64,000 nucleotides of DNA from the NCBI GenBank assembly GCA_963820955.1, contig CAWGCA010000041.1, positions 165,048 through 229,047 on the forward strand, in the 5' to 3' direction. Positions 25,917 to 35,513 of the stretch are shown piece by piece. The position numbers were made by a program, and so were the translations under genes. Within the stretch, counting starts at the first letter, position 1, and every line of letters begins with the position of its first letter. The DNA is from CAWGCA01 sp963820955 (GTDB lineage Bacteria > Pseudomonadota > Gammaproteobacteria > Chromatiales > Chromatiaceae). The notes below the pieces were generated by a model that searched no databases, was not told where the DNA came from, and saw only the letters and a program-made list of their open reading frames with translations.

Positions 25917-26183
25917 TGGTATCCCTGTTTCTAGGTCTGAAAAAAAGATATTCAAATTGTAACATTGACTGCGGCCGGCCCTGAAAACGGCTGACTATTA
26001 ACGGGCGTCTGCTGTATCGGATAAAGCACCCTTAGAGCGGGTGCCAATTACCGGGAAATATGCTGCAGAAATCTCAGGCGTTTTAGGCTATAAAGTACAA
26101 CCATCGTCAATCATCACTTTTGATCCCTGCGGGGGATCTCGATAGAGCGCGTCCATCGGGACGTCGTAGCAGGAGGATTTCCG

Positions 26184-28760
26184 TTGCTTCATGCATATCG
26201 CAAGCACGTAGAAGAGCGCGCCGCTGACGGCGTTCCACCGTTGCCGCTAAATCCGGAGCAGGTGGCCGAGCTGGTGGGTCTGCTGAAGGATCCTCCGTCG
26301 GGAGAGGAGGCGTTCCTGCTGGACCTTGTTACCAACCGGGTTCCCGCGGGCGTAGATCAGGCGGCCTATATCAAGGCGGCCTTTCTGACAGATATAGCCA
26401 AGGGTGCCAGCCGCTGTCCGCTAATCGACGGGGTCAAGGCGGTGGAGCTGTTAGGTACCATGCTGGGCGGTTACAACATCGCGCCCCTGATTGAGGCGTT
26501 GGAGGATGAAACCCTGGCGCCAACGGCAGCCGAGGCCCTCAGCAATACCCTGTTGATGTTCGACGCCTTCCATGATGTCAAGGAGAAGGCGGATGCGGGC
26601 AATACCCATGCCCGATCGGTGCTTCAATCCTGGGCCGATGCCGAGTGGTTCACGCGTCGCCCGGTGCTGCCGGAGAAGATTACGGTCACCGTGTTCAAGG
26701 TGCCGGGGGAGACCAACACCGACGACCTTTCACCGGCTCAGGACGCCTGGTCCCGACCAGACATTCCGTTGCATGCCAATGCCATGCTGAAAAATCCACG
26801 CCCTGGTTTAGAAGGTGATCCGCTGCAGGTCATTGCCGAGCTGAAGCAAAAGGGTCATCCGCTGGCCTATGTAGGGGACGTGGTAGGCACCGGTTCCTCC
26901 CGCAAGTCGGCCACCAACTCTGTTCTCTGGCACATGGGAGAGGATATTCCTTATATCCCCAACAAGCGGGCCAGTGGCTATTGCCTGGGCGGAAAGATAG
27001 CACCCATCTTCTTCAACACCATGGAGGATGCCGGCGCTTTGCCCATCGAGTGCGATGTCGCTGCCATGAAGATGGGGGATGTGATCGACATCTATCCTTA
27101 TGAAGGTGTGATCAGCGAGCATGAAAGCGGTGCGCAGATCAGCCGCTTCGAACTCAAGACATCGGTGCTGCTGGATGAGGTCCGGGCGGGTGGCCGTATT
27201 CCCTTGATTATTGGTCGCGGTCTGACTGATCGGGCCAGGGAGGCATTGGGTCTCGGGCCTTCAGACGCGTTCAAGCGACCAATCCCCGCTGGCGAGAGCG
27301 AGCGGGGCTATACCCTGGCACAAAAGATGGTGGGTCGGGCCTGTGGCGTGGACGGGATTCGCCCGGGGACTTACTGCGAACCCGCGATGACGACCGTCGG
27401 TTCCCAGGACACCACCGGCCCCATGACCCGTGATGAATTGAAGGATCTGGCCTGTATCGGGTTTTCCGCCGATCTGGTGATGCAGTCTTTCTGCCATACC
27501 GCTGCCTATCCCAAGCCGGTGGATATCCAGACCCAGCACACACTGCCGGATTTCATTGCCTCCCGGGGTGGTGTCTCCCTGCGTCCTGGCGACGGTATCA
27601 TTCACTCCTGGCTCAATCGTATGCTGCTGCCGGACACAGTGGGCACCGGTGGTGATTCCCATACCCGCTTTCCGATCGGAATCTCGTTTCCCGCGGGGTC
27701 GGGTCTGGTGGCATTCGCCGCTGCTACCGGGGTAATGCCGCTGGATATGCCGGAGTCGGTGCTGGTGCGCTTCCGGGGTGAAATGCAGCCAGGTGTCACC
27801 CTGCGGGATCTGGTCAATGCCATTCCCTACCAGGCGATTAAGGATGGTCTGCTGACGGTGGCCAAGGAGGGTAAGAAGAACATATTCTCAGGCCGTATCA
27901 TCGAAATCGAGGGGTTGCCGGATCTCAAGGCAGAGCAGGCCTTTGAGCTATCGGATGCCACTGCCGAGCGCTCCGCGGCCGGTTGTACCATCCAGCTGGG
28001 CAGGGCACCCATCGCCGAGTATCTCCAATCCAACGTCACGCTGTTGCGGTGGCTGATCGCCAGCGGCTACCAGGATGCCCGTACCCTGGAGCGCCGGGTT
28101 GGCAAGATGGAGCAGTGGCTGGAAGATCCGCAGCTGATGGAGGCGGATACAGACGCCGAGTACGCGGCTGTAATCGATATCGATCTGAACCAGATAAAAG
28201 AGCCCGTCGTCGCCTGCCCAAACGACCCCGACGACGTCAAGTTGTTGTCGGAGGTTGCCGGCGACACTATCGACGAGGTCTTTATCGGTTCCTGCATGAC
28301 CAACATCGGCCACTATCGGGCGGCCGGCAAGGTACTGGAGAGTGTAACCAGTATCCCGACTCGGCTCTGGATCTGTCCGCCTACCCGCATGGACGAACAT
28401 CAACTGGTGGAAGAGGGGTACTACAGTATTTTCGGCCGGGCCGGCGCCCGCACCGAGATGCCGGGGTGTTCGCTCTGCATGGGGAATCAGGCCAGGGTTC
28501 GCGATGGTGCGACGGTTATGTCCACCTCGACCCGTAATTTCCCCAATCGTCTCGGCAACGGCGCTAACGTCTATCTGGGATCGGCGGAACTTGCGGTGGT
28601 CTGTTCCATTCTCGGCAGGATACCTACACTCGATGAGTACCTGCAGCGGGTGGCGGATATCAATACCATGGCAGACGATATCTATCGGTATCTGAATTTC
28701 GACCAGATCGCGGAATACCGGGAGACAGCAGCCAAAGTGATTCCGCTGGTGCAGGTCTGA
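26184..28760 (+). CDS. acnB: aconitate hydratase B
   Basis: The 858-residue aconitase of the TCA cycle, isomerising citrate and isocitrate. The N-terminal HEAT-like domain begins LHAYRKHVEERAADG, as in other AcnB proteins, which fixes an unusual TTG start at 26184 behind a perfect GCAGGAGG ribosome site. The swivel domain follows, and the [4Fe-4S] cysteines lie in FIGSCMTNIGHYR and PGCSLCMGNQ near the C-terminus. AcnB can also act as an iron-responsive RNA-binding protein. No other TCA gene is adjacent. Confidence 0.96.
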   Translation: MLHAYRKHVEERAADGVPPLPLNPEQVAELVGLLKDPPSGEEAFLLDLVTNRVPAGVDQAAYIKAAFLTDIAKGASRCPLIDGVKAVELLGTMLGGYNIAPLIEALEDETLAPTAAEALSNTLLMFDAFHDVKEKADAGNTHARSVLQSWADAEWFTRRPVLPEKITVTVFKVPGETNTDDLSPAQDAWSRPDIPLHANAMLKNPRPGLEGDPLQVIAELKQKGHPLAYVGDVVGTGSSRKSATNSVLWHMGEDIPYIPNKRASGYCLGGKIAPIFFNTMEDAGALPIECDVAAMKMGDVIDIYPYEGVISEHESGAQISRFELKTSVLLDEVRAGGRIPLIIGRGLTDRAREALGLGPSDAFKRPIPAGESERGYTLAQKMVGRACGVDGIRPGTYCEPAMTTVGSQDTTGPMTRDELKDLACIGFSADLVMQSFCHTAAYPKPVDIQTQHTLPDFIASRGGVSLRPGDGIIHSWLNRMLLPDTVGTGGDSHTRFPIGISFPAGSGLVAFAAATGVMPLDMPESVLVRFRGEMQPGVTLRDLVNAIPYQAIKDGLLTVAKEGKKNIFSGRIIEIEGLPDLKAEQAFELSDATAERSAAGCTIQLGRAPIAEYLQSNVTLLRWLIASGYQDARTLERRVGKMEQWLEDPQLMEADTDAEYAAVIDIDLNQIKEPVVACPNDPDDVKLLSEVAGDTIDEVFIGSCMTNIGHYRAAGKVLESVTSIPTRLWICPPTRMDEHQLVEEGYYSIFGRAGARTEMPGCSLCMGNQARVRDGATVMSTSTRNFPNRLGNGANVYLGSAELAVVCSILGRIPTLDEYLQRVADINTMADDIYRYLNFDQIAEYRETAAKVIPLVQV

Positions 28761-28842
28761 ACAGGCATCAAGTGCAACGCCAGGCAAGTCAGCCGATTGT
28801 GCTGAATCAACCGCCCGCGGAAGAGCGGTCAGGTTTCGCCCG

Positions 28843-31125
28843 GTGACGGATGAAATCACCATACACCCTGTGCTGGCCGATCTGCTGACAAGTCTGGGCA
28901 TAGACCCGGCTGCAGGCCCACTCGCTCAAGAAAAGCTTGGCCAGCTTCTGGCTGGTGTGGACCGGCTATATCAGGAAACTGATCGGGGAGGAGATGCCGC
29001 GGCTCCCTCTCTCCGGTCTGGTTCCGGCACTATCGAAAGTCCGCCTCAGGCATTGCAGCAAAGCTTTTCATCACGGCAGGCGAATGAGAGCAGCCTGCTG
29101 CAATCGCTGGTGGATTCCATTCCCGATCTGATTTTTTACAAGGACAGGGGTGGCAGCTATCTTGGCTGCAATAGGGCGTTCGAGGCCTACGTTGGACGCG
29201 GCGAGAAGGAACTGGCCGGGCGCACGGACTCCGAACTGTTCGATACAAAAAACAGTGAGAACTCAAACCGACGGGAGCGGGAGGTGCTGACGCTCGGCAA
29301 GGCCTACCGCAACGAAGAGTGGTCTCAGTATCCTGATGGCCGAAAGGTCCTGCTGGATACCCTCAAAACCCCCTTCTATGGCCCCGATGGTGAGGTGCTG
29401 GGACTGATTGGAATCAGCCGTGACATCACCGGCCGGGAACACGCCGAGGAGAAATTGCGCCAGGCTGCGACTGTGTTCCAGAGCGCTAACGAGAGCATCA
29501 TGATTACCGGGGCCGACGGGATCATTGCAGCAGTCAATCAGGCGTTTACCCGAATTATGGGCTTTTCCGAGGAAGAGGTGCTGGGAGAAAATCCTCGCAA
29601 ACTTCGTTCTGGCCGCCATGACGAAGCCTTCTATCAGGCGATGTGGGATGCGATAAAAGAGGAGGGCAGCTGGCACGGCCAGATCTGGAATCAACGTAAG
29701 GACGGCAGTGTTGTCCCTGGATGGCAGACGATCAGCGCGGTGAAGGATGAGAGTGGCAAGGTTACCCACTATGTGGGGGTGTTTGCAGACATCAGTGACT
29801 TTAAACGATCACAGGCCCAACTCGATCATCTGGCGCACCATGACCCTTTGACCAATCTGCCCAATCGTCTGCTATTCGTCGATCGGTTGGAGCACGCTTT
29901 GGACAAGGCGCGCAGAGACAATTCTCTTTGTGCCCTGCTGTTTTTAGACCTGGATCGATTCAAGAAGATAAACGATACGCTGGGTCATCCTGCGGGAGAT
30001 GAGGTGCTGCAGATCATGTCGCGTCGTCTGCGCAAATCGGTGCGTGCCAGTGATACGGTTGCCAGGCTTGGCGGAGACGAATATGTGGTGATCGTGCCGG
30101 AACTGGAGGCCTCCGGCGATGCAGCACTGGTGGCTCGCAAGATCCTCGATTCGGTCGCCGAGCCGTTTACCCTGGCAACCGAAGAGGTCTACGTCTCGGT
30201 GAGTATCGGGATTGCCGCGTTTCCGCAGGATGCGACGGATGCCATGACACTGATCAAGCACGCGGACGCGGCGATGTATCGGGCGAAAGATCAGGGGCGA
30301 AACAACTATCAGTTCTATACCCCCGAACTGACTGCCATGGCGCTTGAGCATTTTGCAATGGATAGCAGTTTGCGCAAGGCACTGCAGCGTCAGGAATTTG
30401 TGCTTTCTTATCAGCCGCAGCTATCCCTCAGCAGCAGAACTATCGTCGGTGCCGAGGCGCTGATCAGTTGGCAGCATCCTGATCTCGGCAGGGTACCACC
30501 AGACAAGTTTATTCCCCTGGCCGAGGAAACCGGAGTGATTATTCCGATCGGCGACTGGGTTCTGCGTGAAGCCTGCCAGCAGATTCGTCAGTGGCATGAA
30601 GCGGGTTTTGAAAACCTGACGATGTCGGTAAATCTGTCCGGTCGACAGGTGATGTCAAAAGGACTGGTAGAACGGATAAAACGGATTCTGGATCAGACAG
30701 GGGCAGCCCCTGGACAGATAAAACTGGAAATAACGGAAAGCTCGGTAATGGAGCGGGCCGAAACGAGTACAAAGACGCTGGAAGAACTACGAAGCCTCGG
30801 TATCCGGCTGTCGATGGATGACTTTGGCACCGGCTATTCGTCCATGACCTATCTGAAACGTTTTTCCATCGACGAGCTGAAGATCGACCGCTCGTTTATC
30901 CAGGAGATCCCTCAGAATGAGAATGATGTCGCAATCACCCGCGCGGTCATCGCCCTGGGTCGAAGTCTGGAGATCGACGTGGTAGCCGAGGGTGTCGAAA
31001 CCGACGCGCAACTCGGCTTCCTGAAGTCCGAGGGCTGTGACCGGGTGCAAGGTTTTATCTGCAGTCCCCCACTTGGCAGCAGCGATTTTCTGGCATTGCT
31101 TCAGGGCATGCCTGCCAGTATTTGA
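28843..31125 (+). CDS. PAS-PAS-GGDEF-EAL cyclic-di-GMP protein
   Basis: A 760-residue soluble signalling protein. Two PAS domains (about residues 82-205 and 207-328, each ending in GISRDITGREHAE or GVFADISDFKR) precede a GGDEF domain (about 330-490) and an EAL domain (about 508-755). The cyclase motif is GGDEY with an inhibitory RxxD site (RASD) five residues before it. The phosphodiesterase motif is EAL (GAEALISW) with DDFGTGYSS and KIDRSF present, so both activities look intact. It starts with GTG. Sensing ligand unknown. It sits with acnB between hflD and purB. Confidence 0.92.
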   Translation: MTDEITIHPVLADLLTSLGIDPAAGPLAQEKLGQLLAGVDRLYQETDRGGDAAAPSLRSGSGTIESPPQALQQSFSSRQANESSLLQSLVDSIPDLIFYKDRGGSYLGCNRAFEAYVGRGEKELAGRTDSELFDTKNSENSNRREREVLTLGKAYRNEEWSQYPDGRKVLLDTLKTPFYGPDGEVLGLIGISRDITGREHAEEKLRQAATVFQSANESIMITGADGIIAAVNQAFTRIMGFSEEEVLGENPRKLRSGRHDEAFYQAMWDAIKEEGSWHGQIWNQRKDGSVVPGWQTISAVKDESGKVTHYVGVFADISDFKRSQAQLDHLAHHDPLTNLPNRLLFVDRLEHALDKARRDNSLCALLFLDLDRFKKINDTLGHPAGDEVLQIMSRRLRKSVRASDTVARLGGDEYVVIVPELEASGDAALVARKILDSVAEPFTLATEEVYVSVSIGIAAFPQDATDAMTLIKHADAAMYRAKDQGRNNYQFYTPELTAMALEHFAMDSSLRKALQRQEFVLSYQPQLSLSSRTIVGAEALISWQHPDLGRVPPDKFIPLAEETGVIIPIGDWVLREACQQIRQWHEAGFENLTMSVNLSGRQVMSKGLVERIKRILDQTGAAPGQIKLEITESSVMERAETSTKTLEELRSLGIRLSMDDFGTGYSSMTYLKRFSIDELKIDRSFIQEIPQNENDVAITRAVIALGRSLEIDVVAEGVETDAQLGFLKSEGCDRVQGFICSPPLGSSDFLALLQGMPASI

Positions 31126-31178
31126 CGGCCCCGTGTCTAACCCGGAAATTGTCCCGGTTCGTTTTTAGGGGTAGCATC

Positions 31179-31796
31179 TCAGGGTCGATGCAGCAAATCC
31201 TCCGCAGTTTGCCACAGTTTTCTTCGTCCCAGCAGGATCTGCAGTCGGCGTCCCCCACACTGACGCCAGAGCATGGCAGAACGAATGCCGGCCAGCAGCA
31301 GGGCGCGGATCCGATTAATGTTTTCTGGATTCTGCAGATGCAGCGGCTCTCCCTGGACCATGATACGAGGTGGCAGTGTACTGATGGTTTCGGTATATAT
31401 TTCCGCTAGTCCGGCCAGAATGTTGGGGTGGAGAAGGGGGAAGTGCTCCAATCGAGTGACGGTTGTCTGGATTGAACTGCCGATCTCTTTCAGCATGGTA
31501 TCCCGCTTCGCCAGTTTACGCTCCAGATGCAGCAGAGAGATCACGTAACGGGCAATTTCGATATCCCGGGAACGGCCGTTATGCAACTGCTCCTTCAGGA
31601 TTCTTAGCCCGAAGGCAACACCGGAAACACTGCCGTAAACTTCCTCCACCGAATCCGCATCTAGTTGGAACAGACTGTGGATGCTGGCCTCAATTGCAGC
31701 TGTCTCCGCCACTCCGCGGCGCGCAACGCGGGAAGCCAGAGCCGCTGCTTGAAAAATTCCGGCCAGAGCCAGACATCTGTCCTGTTCAGTTTTCAT
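31179..31796 (-). CDS. hflD: lysogenization regulator HflD homologue
   Basis: A 205-residue, largely helical protein of the HflD family. The N-terminus DRCLALAGIFQAAALASRVAR and the segment RYVISLLHLERKLAKR are characteristic. In E. coli it is a peripheral membrane protein that antagonises phage lambda CII; its normal cellular job is unclear. The start at 31796 (TEQDRCLALAG) matches the family; upstream frame codons enter the mnmA-hflD gap. The order nudJ-mnmA-hflD is conserved in gammaproteobacteria. Confidence 0.92.
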   Translation of the reverse strand: MKTEQDRCLALAGIFQAAALASRVARRGVAETAAIEASIHSLFQLDADSVEEVYGSVSGVAFGLRILKEQLHNGRSRDIEIARYVISLLHLERKLAKRDTMLKEIGSSIQTTVTRLEHFPLLHPNILAGLAEIYTETISTLPPRIMVQGEPLHLQNPENINRIRALLLAGIRSAMLWRQCGGRRLQILLGRRKLWQTAEDLLHRP

Positions 31797-31860
31797 GGTT
31801 ACTGGATCTTTATTCTCGAAAAGCCTCGTATGCCCGGATCTTGGCGCGGCAGACAGAAAT

Positions 31861-32958
31861 TCAATATGCCTGTTCGATGACACCGCCGCCCAGGCAGTCG
31901 TCCGTTTGGTAGAAGACTATCGACTGGCCCGGTGTAACAGCCCGTTGTTTGTGATCGAATCTTACCCGGCAGCGGCCTTCTTCCACACTGAGAATCTCAC
32001 AATCCTGCAGCGGCTGCCTGTGTCGGATCCGAGACAGGCAGCGTAACGGCGCCTGTGGCGGCCGGCCCGCTATCCAGTGCAGCTGTGACGCCTCCAATGC
32101 CTGCTTCAGCAGGAGAGGGTGGTCATGGCCCTGGGCAACCAGCAATCGATTGCATTCCAGGTCTTTGCATACCACGAACCAGGGTTCATCTCCGGCACCG
32201 GTCCGGCCGCCGATCCCCAATCCCTTGCGCTGGCCCAGGGTGTAGTACATCAGCCCCTGATGCTCACCAAGATAACGCCCCTCCGGCGTCTCTATGCGAC
32301 CGGGATTGGCCGGCAGATAGCGGCTGAGAAAGTCGCTGAATTTCCGTTCACCGATAAAACAGATCCCGGTACTGTCCTTCTTCTTGTGATTTGGTAACTT
32401 CTTCTCCCGGGCCAACTGCCGAACCTGGCTCTTTACCAGTCCACCAAGGGGAAAGTGGCTGCGGGAGAGCGGATGTTGCCCCAGCAGATAGAGAAAATAG
32501 GTCTGGTCCTTATTTTCGTCTTTGGCTCGGCGCAGGTGGATCCCATCCTCTTCTCGCGCGATTCGGGCATAGTGCCCGGTTGCGATGGCGTCAGCTCCCA
32601 GGTTTAACGCGTGCTCCAGGAAGGCCCGAAACTTTATCTCCCGGTTGCACAGGATGTCCGGGTTTGGGGTGCGTCCGACTCGATACTCCGACAGGAAATA
32701 GGCAAACACCTGATCCCAGTATTCGGTCGAGAAATTGACTGTGTGCAGCGGGATCTGAAGTAGATCAGCCACTGCCTGGGCATCAGCCAAGTCCTCGGCG
32801 GCAGCGCAGTATTCGCTTGAGTCATCCTCTTCCCAGTTCTTCATGAACAATCCCTCCACCTGGAATCCCTGCTCCTTCAGAAGCAGGGCCGCCACGGAGG
32901 AGTCAACCCCGCCGGAGAGGCCGACCATAATCTTTGATTCGCGCTCAGGGAAACTCAT
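31861..32958 (-). CDS. mnmA: tRNA 2-thiouridylase
   Basis: A 365-residue enzyme that adds sulfur to U34 of tRNA-Lys, -Glu and -Gln. The PP-loop is GLSGGVDSSVAALLL (about residues 14-28), the catalytic cysteines are in TPNPDILCNREIKF and STGICFIGERKF, and the ATP-binding GHYARI is present. The start at 32958 overlaps the nudJ end by 14 bases, which shows coupling in the nudJ-mnmA-hflD operon. Confidence 0.96.
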   Translation of the reverse strand: MSFPERESKIMVGLSGGVDSSVAALLLKEQGFQVEGLFMKNWEEDDSSEYCAAAEDLADAQAVADLLQIPLHTVNFSTEYWDQVFAYFLSEYRVGRTPNPDILCNREIKFRAFLEHALNLGADAIATGHYARIAREEDGIHLRRAKDENKDQTYFLYLLGQHPLSRSHFPLGGLVKSQVRQLAREKKLPNHKKKDSTGICFIGERKFSDFLSRYLPANPGRIETPEGRYLGEHQGLMYYTLGQRKGLGIGGRTGAGDEPWFVVCKDLECNRLLVAQGHDHPLLLKQALEASQLHWIAGRPPQAPLRCLSRIRHRQPLQDCEILSVEEGRCRVRFDHKQRAVTPGQSIVFYQTDDCLGGGVIEQAY

Positions 32959-33394
32959 GCAGCATATCCAGGGGATGGCTGCTGCCGGCCACAAAATCAT
33001 CGATGCAGCGCAGTACCATGGGACTTCGGAGCCGTTGCGGCTGGGTGGCCAGTGCTTGCCGGCTTAGCCACCGGATCTGAAGGATGTCGCGATCAAGGGG
33101 TTGCTCCGGGTGGTGGTCCACACAGGTACCGTGGAAACAGAATCGGAGATAGGTTTTGCCGTTGGGTGGGACTTGCCAGCGGTAGACCCCAACCAGGCCT
33201 TTCGGGATGAATCCCCAAGCCGTCTCTTCGCGGGTTTCCCGGATGACGGCGCTCAGCAGACTTTCCCCCTCTTCCAGGTGGCCGGCCGGCTGGTTATATA
33301 CCAGTAATCCGTTTTCTGCCTGCTCCTCCACCATTAGAAAGTGTCCGTCATTTTCTATGACGGCGGCGACTGTAGCCTGTGCTGTCCATCTCAT
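32945..33394 (-). CDS. nudJ: Nudix phosphatase NudJ
   Basis: A 149-residue Nudix hydrolase. Its box GHLEEGESLLSAVIRETREETA (about residues 38-59) is complete. In E. coli NudJ removes phosphate from HMP pyrophosphate and nucleoside di- and triphosphates. Placement directly before mnmA and hflD, as in E. coli, supports the assignment. Confidence 0.88.
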   Translation of the reverse strand: MRWTAQATVAAVIENDGHFLMVEEQAENGLLVYNQPAGHLEEGESLLSAVIRETREETAWGFIPKGLVGVYRWQVPPNGKTYLRFCFHGTCVDHHPEQPLDRDILQIRWLSRQALATQPQRLRSPMVLRCIDDFVAGSSHPLDMLHEFP

Positions 33395-33553
33395 GAAGCG
33401 GGATTCTACCCGAAACCGACCATCGCGTGGGCCGCTCTTCGCATTACCGTTAGTAAGGTGTTCGTTAGACGGAGGGAACTATGGCGGGAGACGCCTTGGC
33501 GTGGGGGGATATGCCAGCAAACGCCGGCACCGGGCTCGCAAGTTAAATCGCGC

Positions 33554-34465
33554 TCAACCCACGATCACCCGATTTCGTCCCTCTTCTTTGGCTCGATAGA
33601 GGGCTGAGTCTGCCCTTTTGAACAGACTAGAAGGGTTGTCCTCTCCGGTCAGACTGGTTACCCCAAGGCTGATGGTCAGTCGTAGCTTAGTGCCGGGATT
33701 GGAGTCGAGGCAGGCCACGTTTCGCCGGATTCGTTCGGCCAGCAGTCGGGCGCCCTCGGTATCGGTCCCCGACAAGAGTATCAGGAACTCCTCTCCTCCA
33801 TAGCGAAACAGCATGTCGCTTTCACGGATGGTCTGTTCGGCGCATTGAGCGACTGCGCGCAGGGCCTGGTCGCCTGAGAGATGGCCGAACCGGTCGTTAA
33901 CCCGCTTGAAATGGTCTATATCAAGCAGGATGACCGACATTACCGAGTCATTGCGTCTGGAAAGCTCGATTTCCCGCCGGATGGCGTTGTCCATGGTGGC
34001 CCGGTTTTTTACCCCGGTCAGAGGATCTATCAGGGCGGTTTTTACCGCGCGTTGATAGAGCAGCGTATTACGCAGCGGATAGATGAGTGCGGCGAGTAGA
34101 TTTTCCACTGTCTCCAGTTCTGTCTGTTCGAATGGAGAAAACCGAAACAATCTCATCTCTCCGAGTTCTTCATCGGCTACCACCAGTTGATACTGGCAGG
34201 AGTAGTTGGTCTGTTGGCCGAGACTGATATCGATCTGCAGGGAGGAAATCTGGTAGCCAAGGCCGTCAAATTTCACGAACTTTGCCAGTTCACGGGCGAA
34301 CAGGGCAAACAGTTCGTTGATCTCAAGGGTTGTCTGGAGAACCCCCGTCAACGCCAGTACCTGGGAGCTAAGATGATTTTTTGCTTCCTGGCCCGCGCCT
34401 GCTTGTGCTGATTGCGTTTCCACTTTTTTACGGCCCCCGGGAATACATTGAAGCTGACTGTTCAT
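33554..34465 (-). CDS. GGDEF diguanylate cyclase
   Basis: A 303-residue protein. The N-terminal half (about residues 30-135) looks like a GAF-type sensor, and the C-terminal GGDEF domain (about 143-303) has an active GGEEF motif (FRYGGEEFLILL) and an inhibitory RxxD site (RESD) five residues earlier. It should make cyclic di-GMP. The start is taken at the ATG at 34465 (NSQLQCIPGG); the longer frame includes AT-rich, non-coding-looking sequence. No membrane segment is seen. Confidence 0.88.
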   Translation of the reverse strand: MNSQLQCIPGGRKKVETQSAQAGAGQEAKNHLSSQVLALTGVLQTTLEINELFALFARELAKFVKFDGLGYQISSLQIDISLGQQTNYSCQYQLVVADEELGEMRLFRFSPFEQTELETVENLLAALIYPLRNTLLYQRAVKTALIDPLTGVKNRATMDNAIRREIELSRRNDSVMSVILLDIDHFKRVNDRFGHLSGDQALRAVAQCAEQTIRESDMLFRYGGEEFLILLSGTDTEGARLLAERIRRNVACLDSNPGTKLRLTISLGVTSLTGEDNPSSLFKRADSALYRAKEEGRNRVIVG

Positions 34466-34685
34466 GGCTCTATATCTTGACCTGCTCGATTCTGCTGCCT
34501 TTGTGAATGCGATATTTATGCCATATTTATTTTTATCAACAAAAACAATAAGAAAGGCTATTTGCAGCGCATCGCTGAGAAAAAGTGCCAAAAAAATGTC
34601 ACACGGGTTGCCCTCGACCACAGCAACTTCTGCTGTCCGAGTCTGCCCAAGGGGGATTTTCCAGTAGTGGGGCGGGATATGCCGG

Positions 34686-35432
34686 TTAAAGTGAGTCCGG
34701 GTCCAGTGTCTGACCGGTCGTACCTGCGCTGTCGGGGCCCATTAGCCAGAGATAGGCGGGTATCAGATCCTCGGCGGGTTTGACTGTGCTAGGGTTTTCG
34801 CCGGGATAGGCGTGGGCGCGAAGATTGGTGCGGGTGGGTCCCGGGGCGAAACTGTTAACGCGGATGCGGCTGCTGTCCCTTGTCTCTTCTGCCAGTACCT
34901 GCATCAGGCCCTCGCAGCCGAATTTGGATACGGCATAGGCCCCCCAATAAGCCCGTGCCCGGCGACCTACCTGGTCAGAGGTAAATACCACCGATGCATC
35001 CTGCGCCTTGCGCAACAGGGGCAGGCAGGCCTGGGTCAGCATGAACGGCCCGTTCAGGTTGACCTGCATCACCTGGTACCAGGTCTCGATATCGTAATCA
35101 TCGATTCGGCTCAGCAGCCGAAGTTGAGCCGCGTTGTGCAGCAGTCCCTCGAGACAGCCAAATTCCTTCTCCAGGGTATTTCGGAGTTCCAGGTAGTCGT
35201 GTTCTGTGGCGCCCTCGAGATTCATCGGATAGATGGCAGGCTGTGCACCGCCAGCTTCTTCGATAGCATCATAGGTCGACTCTAATTTGGCAGTGGTACG
35301 ACCCAGGAGTATGACGGTGGCGCCGTGGGTGGCGAAGGCGACGGAAACGCTCCGACCAATCCCGTCACCGGCCCCGGTAACCAGAATCGTTCGGTTGGTC
35401 AGCAGCTTTTTGTCCGGATGATAATCACGCAT
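34686..35432 (-). CDS. yciK: short-chain dehydrogenase, YciK family
   Basis: A 248-residue SDR oxidoreductase. The cofactor motif is TGAGDGIG (about residues 19-26), the structural motif is NAAQ, and the catalytic Ser-Tyr-Lys set includes YAVSK (about 162-166). Closest family by sequence and context is YciK, which in Pseudomonas follows ubiG and mupP. Substrate unknown. A squalene-synthase-like gene sits between it and mupP here. Confidence 0.88.
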   Translation of the reverse strand: MRDYHPDKKLLTNRTILVTGAGDGIGRSVSVAFATHGATVILLGRTTAKLESTYDAIEEAGGAQPAIYPMNLEGATEHDYLELRNTLEKEFGCLEGLLHNAAQLRLLSRIDDYDIETWYQVMQVNLNGPFMLTQACLPLLRKAQDASVVFTSDQVGRRARAYWGAYAVSKFGCEGLMQVLAEETRDSSRIRVNSFAPGPTRTNLRAHAYPGENPSTVKPAEDLIPAYLWLMGPDSAGTTGQTLDPDSL

Positions 35433-35513
35433 TAGGAGATTCCATTGGGGTTCTTACCCCTGCTTTTTCTATTTTCTGAACGCGCTGATGATACAAGTCA
35501 GTTTACTTTACCA

